A DNA stretch of 64,000 nucleotides from Chanos chanos. Lineage: Eukaryota; Chordata; Actinopteri; Gonorynchiformes; Chanidae. How positions within the stretch are numbered: the first letter of the stretch is position 1; each line of letters opens with the position of its first letter. The stretch covers positions 11,412,957 through 11,476,956 of the forward strand of contig NC_044503.1 in the NCBI RefSeq assembly GCF_902362185.1. The letters run 5' to 3'. Below the pieces are notes generated by a model. The model had not been told where the DNA came from. It worked only from the letters and a program-made list of their open reading frames with translations, and did not search any database. Position numbers and translations under genes: made by a program. This document shows positions 49,775-61,328 of the stretch, in pieces.

Positions 49775-51135
49775 CTGGTTTGTTTGGTACATAAGAAAGA
49801 AGGGCTGTCCTGTTAGTAAAGTAACAGGTGGTAATGGAGCTCGTTTTAGCTTATTTTGTAGGCGACCTTCGTCACTTGTTTTACCGTAGTTTCGGTAAAA
49901 ACCTGGGCTACCTTTATAGAATACCTGCAGTACCACTTAACACACGCTATTCTTCTGTCTTACCCTTCTCCACAGCTATAAGGTCCCTTTTACTGAAAGT
50001 CGGGTAATTTGGAAAAGGTTTACTATAATGAGCTATCTTTACCCTATGAGGTAATTAAAAATCATAACACGCGCATCCCGCCCTAATGAGTGCGAGGGTT
50101 TTTTTCCCCCCGAAGACTGAAGTTTTCCGTTACGCAGACTGCTAGCGAGCTATTAGTTTATCATGCAGGGAATCAGGATGCGGGATGGAGGCACCCCACT
50201 AGATTTCAACTATTATCTACTATCAAACACTTAAACTATGTTTTTCATCCAGTTTGATGAAATCGTGTCACGTACAGTTCAGCAATCACTGCATTTGTCA
50301 GCTGAAAGACCCATAGAGTGAATCAAAGGATGATTTTGTTTTTATTTTTATATATTTGTTTTTGCTCAGAAGAATCTCGTCTTACAGAACCGAAGGGAAT
50401 TGATTTAGGGTCATACATAACGCCTGTGATGGCAGTACTGTAGCCCATTAATTACTGGCAAAGAATGTACTGCAGGTAAGTGAACAACTTCACCAGTGAC
50501 AAGACCAGACAAAAGTTTTGCAGTTTTCATAGACATATTAGCACTTGTCTCACTGCCACCCACTTGGATCTTTTCCCCAAATGATTTCCCAAGTGATTTG
50601 TAAACAAAGTGTTATATAATTAGAGTAAAAAATCCGAACATTTTCCACAGTTTCTGCAAAGTACAAAATATCACCTCATCCCTCCCATGTTTTAGTTAAA
50701 CACGTCAGATTTAATTATTCAGCCTACTCACCAGTCCAGAAAACAACATTTAACCGTCTGGAGATAAATAGCTCTGGTAGTTGTTTCCCAGTTCCTAGTT
50801 TTTATCTCTAATTTTTGAGCTCTGTTTTCTGCTTTTGAGATACAGTGAGTAACCTAACTTTCTGTAAATAGCAGATGCTGGCAACAAAAATATTAATTTC
50901 TTGTATTTGGGTAATTTGCCCTTGTTTTCTTACACAGCAATAAAGCAGAGCTTAACAATATGAGCAGAACAGTTATGGTGACATAATGTACTTTTTTAGA
51001 TGCTGTGTAGCGGCAGGAATAGTACGAATAACCAGAACTTAAAAACAGTTCGTTATTCACACAGTTTGGAAACAAATGAAAGGATAGTTACTCGGAAGAA
51101 GTGGATGATTCACATTTGAATGTAGAAGTTGTGGG

Positions 51136-51136
<1 letters not shown>

Positions 51137-51196
<60 letters not shown>

Positions 51197-51197
51197 T
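51137..51197. repeat. (GATA)n microsatellite
   Basis: About 15 perfect GATA units. GATA repeats are common in fish and other vertebrates. Confidence 0.95.
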
Positions 51198-52400
51198 GAT
51201 TCCAGGTATAGTTTCCTAAAAACAATAAAGACAACAGCTTCACAGATTCACATAACTTTGCATCCTTGACTGATTTTTGAACTGTACAGGTCAAAACACA
51301 GCAGTTATCATTCAAGTTATATGAAGAGCACTTGTGAACATAAAAAAAAACAAACTCTGCCTGTTATTGCTCAATGCAGTGAGATAATGAGGTAAGTCAA
51401 GCAGATACAACTTAAACTAAATACAACAACTTTACACGGAAGCATTTTCTGTTTTTACCAGTTTGGGAAAAAATAATCTGATAGACTTTGCAATACATAA
51501 AATAAGTTATTACATTAGAAAAATACAACTAGAACAACTGTGACACATATGCTTTGAGATCTTAATGTAGCATCCAAGTCTACATTATGTATATGTTGAA
51601 AAATGACGAATCCCATATCATGACAAAATTGTTGAGTATATTCTTAATTAGACTCTAAAATGACACTTGAAAGTTCTGTGCCCAACTGTACACTAACCCC
51701 TTCATTTTATCCTAAGGATAATTTTATATTAAGTGCTTTGTAAAAAACAAGCAAACAACCCCCCTCCCCCAAATTTTTGTTTTGTTCTGTTTTGTTTGGG
51801 GTTTTTTTTTTACAATTTTTTGGTTATGGTGTGACACCAAGCCTTTTCAGTTAAAAAAAACTACATATCCCATTACTGATACTTGAGCTTACACTGAATG
51901 AAATGTTTCATTAATACCTAACTAACTGCTGACTGGTGTGGATAATTACGAGTGTATCTTTGTATTAACTGACAGTTTTTTCTGGCATCGTTTGTTTTGC
52001 TGGCTTACTGTCTCTGGGCTGCTGTCGTTACTTCTGAATGTTTTTTTGTTTTTTTTTATCAAAGGATTACAATTTGTTTTGCAGGTCATTGAAGCAGTCC
52101 AGCAAGCATATTAAGTATACCTCTAAAAATTTTTTTTGAAAATATCTTTGAAAAAAGAAAGGAGAATGTTCCTTTTTCTACAGATTTCCCAGAACACCTC
52201 ATCCTTGTTGACTCCTTGTAGAAGTCACACAGTTCACCTCTACAGTTCTAAGAAGTTTAATTATTACTCATCACGGCAAAATACTGATGGCAAAACCACA
52301 AGGTAGTCCTTTACATCTGAAAGACCATGACCAGTTTACCAAATGTTATAAACCGAAATTTTTAAACAGTGGAAATGAAAAGCTCCTCCTTAAAACGGGG

Positions 52401-55400
52401 TTACATGGCCTCCATAGCAATAGTGGAGCAGAGAGTCTGGCGACTGGACCGGTGGAAAACCATGGATGAAGGCATCTGCTGCAGCTGTTGGTGGCTACTC
52501 CTCCTAATTCTGTTGCCTCCTCTCTGACGACAACAGTGGAAGTGGCCGAGAGTAGAGAAAAAGATCTTGCGGTAGTGACTTGAGACCAGGTTATAGAGGA
52601 TTGGGTTGATTGCAGAGCTTACGTAGAAGAGCACGTTTGTGACCATGTAAAAGTAGTGGTAGAAGTCATACAGCTCACTGTTGACAGAATACAAAGTTGT
52701 GTTAACCACTCTCTAAACCATGTTTTGAAGAGTTATGTTTGAACAGGGATTGCTGGTTTGGTATGCTAGTGCCTGTTCATATTGCCAAGCGTCAATCAGT
52801 GTGTGGTCGAGAACTAATCGGTGTTGGTTAATATCAGTTAAGGCTAGCACTTGAATTACTGTTATATGCATAGAGAACAGAAATGTTACAGGACTTACAC
52901 GGACCAGTCTGTGACGTAGCAGTACATTAGACGACGGCTGTGGTAAGGCAGCCAACACACTACAAAAGCAAGGACCACCACACCTGGAAATGATAAAAGC
53001 CATTAAATCCATAATCTGTCTCATAATGTGTTCCATGCAGTCCCAGTCGGTGTAGAGATATTAGATATTTTCTTCTTTTTCTTAAGTTCACATTTTATCA
53101 AGTACACACAAGACAGGTCGTGTCTGGTTTTTTGTGCTCAGCTTGGGTTTGGAATGCTTTTGCTTTACTCACGCAATACATTGACCCCATGCCGCAGTGA
53201 CCGAACGCGAGTTTTGTCCATGCCGCTTCTAGATGCAGACAGGTAGTAATGAGGGACCAAAGTCTGCTTGGACAGCTCCTGGAGCTGCTGGCTAATGAGC
53301 CCATTCATCACAGAGATAACCATCATTGGCATGACAAAAGACAACAGGGCGTTCACCTGTTGGAAAAAATGTCTTTGTATCAATGGACACGTCAAATAAA
53401 AATCTGTGGTCCGACTGATGAATGAAAAGCAGTAAAAGTAAAAAATGTCAATCATCTGCAGTTGAGCAAAGTTTACATCCAAAGCTGTAAAGCTGAGCTT
53501 AGGTCTGGTTGTCTTGAAAGTACTTCACTAGAAACACTTGAGCAGATTTTTGGCTGCCTGGGACAGACATATGTTAAGAGTGTGCCTATATTTTGTGCCG
53601 TTCATTATTCCTGAGTCTTGATAAGATTCCTGGTTTGTGCCCATGAAAATGACCTTCACAGAATGGAGAGACCACCCCAGTTACTAAACATTGTGATGAT
53701 TCGTATGCATTTTGGGGGCTATGTGATACATGGAGACATGTTTGTCACATCTATGCGGTATTATAAAAGAGCTTTGTCATTCCTCCTCATTAACATAAAT
53801 TGTTTTTTGGAATTGTTTTGATTTCAGCTTTTTGACTCGATGTAAATTAGTTCATAGTGAGTTCATAGTGTCTGGTCCTTGCTGCTGTTTCATTTCCAGT
53901 AGACTACATTTAAATCTATTTTTGTATCAGTCAGGAGTAGTAAATGGGAGAAAGATACTCTTGGGAATGTGGCTTTCAGAATGAAACCCTAATGGAAAGT
54001 TTCTTTATGATAACCATAACAATTCAACACTGACATATTTTACTGCTCTGTTTACTCAGCCAATAGGTTGTCTGCCCACTACAGTAGTTTATAATATTTG
54101 AAAAAAGGGTCAGCTTTTAAACAGTTCCATAGAGGGTAACATTGTTTAGATCCGCTCTAGTTTCAGAACTGAACTCTACCATGCTGTTGCATTCACCACG
54201 TGGACACAGATTTTTGTTGTCTTGAGACATGATGAACCAAAGTCTCTTCAACATCAGCAACAATGTTACATACAGTATTATAAAAAGTTCCTACTTTTTA
54301 AAAAAAGAACATTTCAATAAATAGTCATTTTAATAGATTACATTAATTAATTTGATATTGTTCCTTCATTTAAAGAATCTGTGTACCCTTCAGCAGTTGA
54401 GATAAAATGATGAGTAGAAACAATGATTTTACAAAAATACACTCATGCACTAATACACTACTCACATACACAATATGATGCATGCCTGTGCCTTATACAT
54501 GGTCTGTATACCACAATAATATCTACATGTTCTTGCCTTTCACCATGTGCTGAATGATCAGGGAGTTAGTCTGATGGCTCTGTTGAGAGTTAAGAGAGGA
54601 TTTGCAGGGAGATCATGCTAATGGTAAAATAAAATTGAATTAGTTTTTGTGCAGGTGCAGACCAAAGTGATTCTTGATTCTTCAGTGAATGTAGATTTAA
54701 CCTAACACTTGACAGTCATTTTTAAGAAAAAAAAATGGATGAAGAAATATAATATAATAAATATATTTACAAGTGATCAGATTACAGATGAAAAGCAAGA
54801 ATTCAAAGGGTATTTTACTAGTTTGATTACAGGCCTTGCATTTGATTGTGTTTAGATTACTATTTAGGTTATTATTAGAAATAACTAAGATTATTCTTTT
54901 TCAATAATGATTAACATTGCCATGGGCAACACAATTCCCAAGCAGCCAGTGCTCCAACTTCACAAGACTCATTGCCAAGGGGACCAAGGTAATGTGCGTA
55001 AACCCACCTGTAGAACGGTCTTGGCAGTACTTTGGGAGACAATGGTGGTACAGATCCTCTCACCTCCGAGGTGAATCTGTCCCATTGTAGCAAGCATGGG
55101 TAAGGCGAAGAAAAGTGATATGATCCAAAGTGCAGAGATGAGCTTTCTGGTGCGACCTCGGGACATGATACTTTTGGCTTTAAACGGATGGCAAAGTGCC
55201 ATGAATCGCTCTACGCTGAGACTTGCGATGTTCAATGACGTAGCGTAAGAGCAGCCGTCCCGGACAAAATAATAACCTCTGCAGGCAACTTCACCAAACG
55301 CCCACGGATGATGAATCCAAATGAAGCTGTACAGCTCCACTGGCATACACAGAATAAGTATAAGTAGGTCTGAGATGGCCAAACTCACCAGATGGTAATG

Positions 55401-55673
55401 AACCGTACCTTGAAGATGTTTTACAGATTTTCTTTTGAACGATATGTAAAGAGTCAGTGAGTTACCAAGAAAGCCGACTGCAAAAAGTACCACGTATATG
55501 ACAGTCACAATCAATTTTGAATAAATGTCTGTATTTACATCCAAATTGTTCTCCATAACAGAACTGTTCAGGACGTGCGTTCGAGTTTGATTCTCATCTG
55601 ACAGAATTATCTGTTCGAAGAAGCTAAAATCAACGTAGATTTCCTTTGGCATAGGTCGCGATGTTCCGTCCAT
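52401..55673 (-). CDS. ntsr1: Neurotensin receptor type 1-like GPCR
   Basis: Seven-helix receptor for neurotensin, coupling mainly through Gq. Exons in gene order: 55673-55008, 53356-53173, 52983-52899, 52677-52401; 403 residues against about 418 in human. The N-tail has two glycosylation sequons (Asn28 NQT, Asn36 NSS). Family blocks are [38 protein letters not shown], the disulfide Cys in [42 protein letters not shown] in helix 6, [20 protein letters not shown] and NPILYNL in helix 7, and a Cys-Cys pair (HFHCCRQRG) suited to palmitoylation. The helix-3 motif reads E-R-F instead of the usual E-R-Y. NTSR2 is the alternative; HHPWAFG, CHPFKAK and [11 protein letters not shown] favour NTSR1. A TATA box lies 128 bp upstream of the ATG. 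Confidence 0.93.
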
Positions 55674-55800
55674 GTGTGTGAAAGTAACGATCCAAATAGT
55701 TTGAGGTTATATTAGAATATTCATTATTAAATGTCGGTGCGTAAAACGCGAGCGCTCTGACAGCGAAAGCAGATCTGTACGCAGTGACATCGCCATGGCT

Positions 55801-55807
55801 TTATATA
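55801..55807 (-). promoter_or_regulatory. TATA box of ntsr1
   Basis: TATATAA on the minus strand, within CCTATATAAAGCC. Transcription would begin near 55770, leaving a 5' UTR of about 100 bp before the ATG at 55673. Confidence 0.55.
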
Positions 55808-57386
55808 GGACAGCCAGGCGCCCAAGGGATTTAGAGGGATAGCTATACATCTGATAGGCAATGTAGATGCATGTAAAGTTTTACGCTATTTAGTGAAAGT
55901 GTAAAATAGTACACACGTGTGGTAGCATGGCCTTTAAAAACTATTGCCTAGTAGTACGCTTTTAAAACTTTCAAGAGATTTAATCATTTCACGTACCTAG
56001 GCTTATTAAAGAAAATGCAAACAAAAACGCGGATGATGTCGTAATGTGGGAGCTACTTTCACTGATACACTCTCTGAAATAGACGTTTTTATGTGAAAAA
56101 AAATATAAGGCACCAATGGTATTAAATATTTACGACACTCTCAACATTATCAGACAGCATAAAGGCCCATGATGCTATTTGTTAAAAAATTAAAGGTACG
56201 AAGGTAAGAGCAGGAATAAGCAGTACAATGAGATTTGCCATTAACGCCTCTCCAAAACTGGCCAGTATATGTTGTAACCAAGAAACTGATCCATAGTTAC
56301 AGAGCAAGGACTCTTGTGGCACATTTGTCTCGTCACTGTAGACAAAAGTGCCACAAAAAGAGTATATGTTCTATGAACGATGCTAGCCTCGGTTCTGTGT
56401 CTGAATGCTTTCTCTCCACATATGTAAGCGTTTACTTTTCTCTAATAATAGTATGGTTGTGCTCTCACAGAGGGAGAAAAGGAACACATATGTTAGTATA
56501 TGCCAGCTGTACTCCAGGTAGATAGACCAGGTATTATGTGAAAGAATTTAGTTATAGCGGTGCCTTCGACCAAAAGTGACTAACACAGTGTGAATGACTC
56601 CAAGCACAAAAGCGGTAATGAAAATCCATACACTGATAAACTTGTGAACGACTATGTGAGTAGCTTCGCTATACGTGTGTCATGCTCACAAAACGAAATC
56701 TCCCCAGAGTTTCAACGGCAGGTGGTTCTGATTCTGCCTGTGTGGTTGGGATGAAGAGCCTGTTTTCCAAGTAAAGCTGACGGGGATTGACAGAACACTG
56801 CACGTGAATACAATATGTTTTCAGTTCTCTCACTGTCATCTCCTCAAGCAACGGCACAGGTCATCATAGCGGATCCAATACTACATATTAACACTTAGAG
56901 CAAAGAACCGTTGTTGGCCTAGAAGTTGTGTTTTTTTCAACCTCCTGATCCATGAATTGGTGTCATATGATCACCACGGAGAGAAATTATGTCCTCATAT
57001 AAGGACGTTCCCTTGGGCACTGACCCCGTCATTAACTGTGAATATTTAGGGTTAAATATAAAATAAGGCAATGCTAGACTGCTTTCTGAGAGATCTCTTT
57101 AAGGTGGAGAACCCCTCGTTAAACATGAGTTCATTCTTTATCGTGATTGAATCAGTAGTCCCATATTCAAGGCATTATTACAGGGATCATAGACGTTGAC
57201 AATATTTCCTCAAAATTTGTTTCATAATATTCCTAGTTTAAGAAATCTCCATTTGTAGGAAGTAATGTGAGGATACTGTTACTGCACTCTTGTACTCTGT
57301 AAATGTGGGTCCTATCTCTGGAGTTAAAAGTTCAAATCCCCAGTTGTGTCAAATTTACTGTTTTATGATTAGGTGTACAGTGGGGT

Positions 57387-57404
57387 GGGGGGGGGGGGGG
57401 GGGG
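57387..57404. repeat. 18-base G homopolymer
   Basis: G run following TGGGGT in the spacer upstream of ntsr1. Confidence 0.85.
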
Positions 57405-60400
57405 TGTAGAAAAAGGATGCCTTTTGCCACTATGTGACTCACTGTTAATTTGTTTCCCAAAGAGCTAGGTTGCCAAAGAGACGAATTAAATGAAGAGAAA
57501 TGTTTTTCCAGGTTTTGTAGTACACAGCTTGATAGTACCATATAACTCACAGTGTGCAAAGCCACCTGAAACAGAAGAGATGTGTACTAGGTCTCACCTT
57601 TGCAGGTTGGAACAGACACCACACAGGAAAAGCCTAGGGACCATTCATAATCGGCTATGCCACATTATGAGTAAGAAAAAGGCGCATGATATTTGATTTT
57701 AATAAGACAAGCTTTTATTTTAATAAGATGTCATAGATGTAGTGTAAGATTATCCAGAAAGACAGGGTAAGAACAGGAGTGGACATCACAGAGCTTAGTG
57801 AGTGTTATTTATAGTAAACACTGCCATCCCTCCCTAAGGGGCTAGTGCTTTACTTGTGATCCCCCAAAGCCAAGAGTGTTCAAATAGAAGCTGATATTGC
57901 TTAGGTTCATGACCATTTAAACTAATGTGACCTCATAGCTGCAGTCCAATGCAATTGAATGATTTCACTGACATAGCTTGTAGGTGCATTTGTTCTGTTT
58001 GTCCTAGTATGTTCCACTGAGGGTAAACTATTTATAGAGAACAGCTCAAAAGACTTTTGCCTGCATCTTTTAATTAGTTTACTGAAAAGTTTTCCTAGAG
58101 GTTTAAAGCAGTTCACAATAGTTTTCAACAGTCAGGGAGGTTGTTGAAAACCAACTAGTCTTCATAGTAATTCAACATATACAACACAGCAGTTTGTAGT
58201 TTTAACTGATGACAATATTTTCATTGAGCACAGCGCCTACAGTTAGAGGATATCAGAATGAGAGCAATGAGATGTCAAATTCAGTTGTTGGTGCTGTTTT
58301 CCTGGTGACAGAGGCTGAATATTGGGCAGGGGATGTTTTTCAGGAGTGACAGATTTTTTGATGGTCCTCTGCCTTTACTGCCCTTGGGATATATATTTTG
58401 TGCAATTATTGGAAAACATGAAGGCCACTATGTTCTTAATCATATTCAGGGCACCGTGTTTTCATATAATCTTCTAAATGGATTTTTTTTTTTTTTTTGA
58501 AAACTCAAACGCGTCACAATTTGACATGGCTTAAAAAAGAAGAAATTTTGCAGCTTAGTGTTAGGCTCAGAATGGTGCCTCGTAAACAGTCTCTACATGG
58601 TGAGAAGGTTCATTTTGTTCTTCATTTTTACCTTGTTTTATCAGCTTAATCACACTGTAGACCTCAGATACTCCCACGGTTTCCTTTTTTAGTCGTGCAA
58701 TCGTGACCTGGTATGAATTAAGAGACAGAAAAAGGACGCTTGCTCACAAGGTTACCTCCACTGACCTATTACCTGCAGTTTGTCAGAGAGTGCCTACAAT
58801 TTTCAGCAGTGGCTTAGTGAATAGAACAGAACAACATGAAGCCACAGGGAGTGTGCATTTAAGCTCCAGCCTCTTGCTGTGTGTGTCTAGCAGCAATCAA
58901 CCTTTGACATCACCATTCAGAGTGACAGAAAAAAAAAAAAAAACAGTTCGAAGCAACTTTTCTGTGTTTCAAGACGCTTTGTCCTTTTACCGGTTGTGCT
59001 ATGTTGCACCACGGAAAACAGTGAGAGAAAGCTAACAGGACAAGATTTGCTTTCTTAATCACATTTTGCGTTCAGTGAGATGACAGCTAAATATTGAATA
59101 ATCTGCAAAAATCATCTGTTATCTGAAACTGTGCAATGAAACACGATCCATTCAATGAACACTTTTACTCTGTGAACTGGTTAGTGTCGTCCTGGTAGAC
59201 GCTTTTCCCATCAGGATAGAACATGCTACAGGATACAGGATAAAGTTGACCACTCACAACTGTTTTGTATTGACTACCATTTATTTTGCCATTAACAGGG
59301 TTGAATAGACTCAAACTCCGCCGGAAAAAAAAAAAAAAGCATTCAGAGTCGTAATGGAGCAGCGAGAGTGTACATTCTTTTCTGTTTGCCAAGAACATGG
59401 TGACTCATCTGACTATACTGCTTTTTTTCCCATTGATCAATAAATCATTGCCCATCTCCCTCAAGCTTTTCATTCAAAAATATGTATTTTTGAATGAAAA
59501 ATGGTTTTTCTCTTTCTTTTTTTTTTTGCATCATAACCATCTTTGTGAAGTTCTGAACAGACTGTTGTTGTCTCTTCACACTGTAAATTGATGTTTGCTC
59601 TCAATTACATTTAAATCGCTGGTATGTTTTGCCTTGTACCTTGAACCACTTCACAGACTTTATGGTTGAGGTCTGTGTGCTTTGTCCATTAAACATTCTT
59701 ACCAACATCCTCGAAGCTACTGTTCCTGATGAAACATTAACGAGTTGAGCGGTGGTTTTTCACTGAAGCTTTTGTGAAATGTCCAAATAATCATCTCTCT
59801 TTCCAAGTCACAGAGATCTCTTCCTTTTGCTGTGGTAGCCAAAAGTAATGGGCAGCTGGACCAACCCAGCGTTTTCAGCACATGACCCTGAATGTCATGG
59901 AACAGTAACTGCTTAGTTAACTCAGGAACCAGTCCTGTGGTGGAGTACCTCCTTTCAGTTTACCCTCACTTACTCAAACATTTCCTTTATTCGGGCAGCT
60001 GGCTCTACGTTCAGTCACACGATGCATTATAGCTTTTGACAAGCGACAACCTTCTCGGGAACGTCCCTATCGGAATCTTATTGTGTCAAATGGTTCTTAA
60101 GGCTAACATTCTCACATTGGCTGTTCAGTCATATGACAAACAATATGACACGCTATATTACCAAAGCTGGCCAACAGAGTGTAGTAGAGCACTTCCATAC
60201 TGCCATAGAACAGCCTGACGCTAACACATACACATGTGTATGTCCCAGTGTGGCTCCAGACACCTCTAGAGTGTGCAAAAGGGCTGCTTCTTGATCACAG
60301 AGTGACAACTTTAGATACTGTCAATGGTCTAATAGCTGTGAGATGTCTCTTTTCAGATCTCCAGACATTCAGTGTAATCTGAACAACTATAACTAATTAC

Positions 60401-61289
60401 CACATTGAAAGCCACTGGAGAAAAGCGGTGGACATTTCTGTAAGGGTACGAGCAATGATCTATAGTAGGATAATCGTCTGAAAAAGGACGTTCCATCTTC
60501 CAAATCTAATGTTTTTCTTTTTTTTTTTCTTTTTTTTTTTGCAATGTCCTTGTGTCGTTTCGTTCAAGAGCTTGCGGCTGAGACATTTGGAAGAAATGTG
60601 GGGATTTATGTTTAATGGCCTGGAATGCAGCCATGCTTTCTTCCTGTCTTTCGATTGTCCTCACAAAGACGTCCGTCTCCTAACTTTTTTTTTTTTCAGC
60701 GAGTGATCCTGGCTTTCCTGAAGAGTGAGCGAAGCAAGCGGGTGCTGTACAGTGGTTGGAACAAAAATGTGGCTCTTAACAAATCTTAAATGAACAGTCT
60801 TTTTTAAGTTAAAAGACTACGATTGAAGAGGACTGATCTCTAACAAATTATATAGTACATTGTTGCCTTACTTTAGAGACAGGTGTTTGTATTTGTATTT
60901 GTTTGTATTTGTTTACGTGTTATATGTTTATTTTTCATATTGAATCACTGTCTCAACAATAGAATATCCCATTATCTAACGATATGGTACTTTGCCATCT
61001 ATAACCTTTTTTTGAATTCTTGAAGTGGTTCTAAAAAAACTGGCTGCTAAAATTCTGCCAGGCAAGCTGGCAACAGAGATTACAGGCGTGACAGGCACAG
61101 GATAATTGATATTAATGAAGTGACAAAAACAGTGACAAAATCGAAACAAAAGATAAAATGAAAAGAAGGGAGGCAGACCCTAGGGTAGGACCTAGACAGA
61201 CAAGGAAAGTGATATAGAGCGAACAAGAATATGAGCAAGCAAAACAGAGAGAAGATGAGAAGAAAGTGACAGCGAAGGGCTAAGGAGAA

Positions 61290-61293
61290 AGAG

Positions 61294-61324
<31 letters not shown>
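61290..61324. repeat. (GA)n microsatellite
   Basis: About 15 GA units in the gene-free flank upstream of ntsr1. Confidence 0.85.

Positions 61325-61328
<4 letters not shown>

Larger units (their letters stand above)
49270..52400. other. Spacer between rad21l1 and ntsr1
   Basis: It includes the rad21l1 promoter region just above 49270 and the ntsr1 3' UTR just below 52400. It carries (ATT)n at 49713-49774 and (GATA)n at 51137-51197. No exon is seen. Confidence 0.55.

Noticed and set aside
53618-53821. Frame starting [20 protein letters not shown], which recalls a transposase phrase
   Set aside because: Only a short stretch looks similar, with no DDE motifs or inverted repeats nearby.
59165-59398. 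Minus-strand 77-codon frame in the flank upstream of ntsr1
   Set aside because: Contains a poly-Phe run from an A tract and matches nothing. Likely chance.
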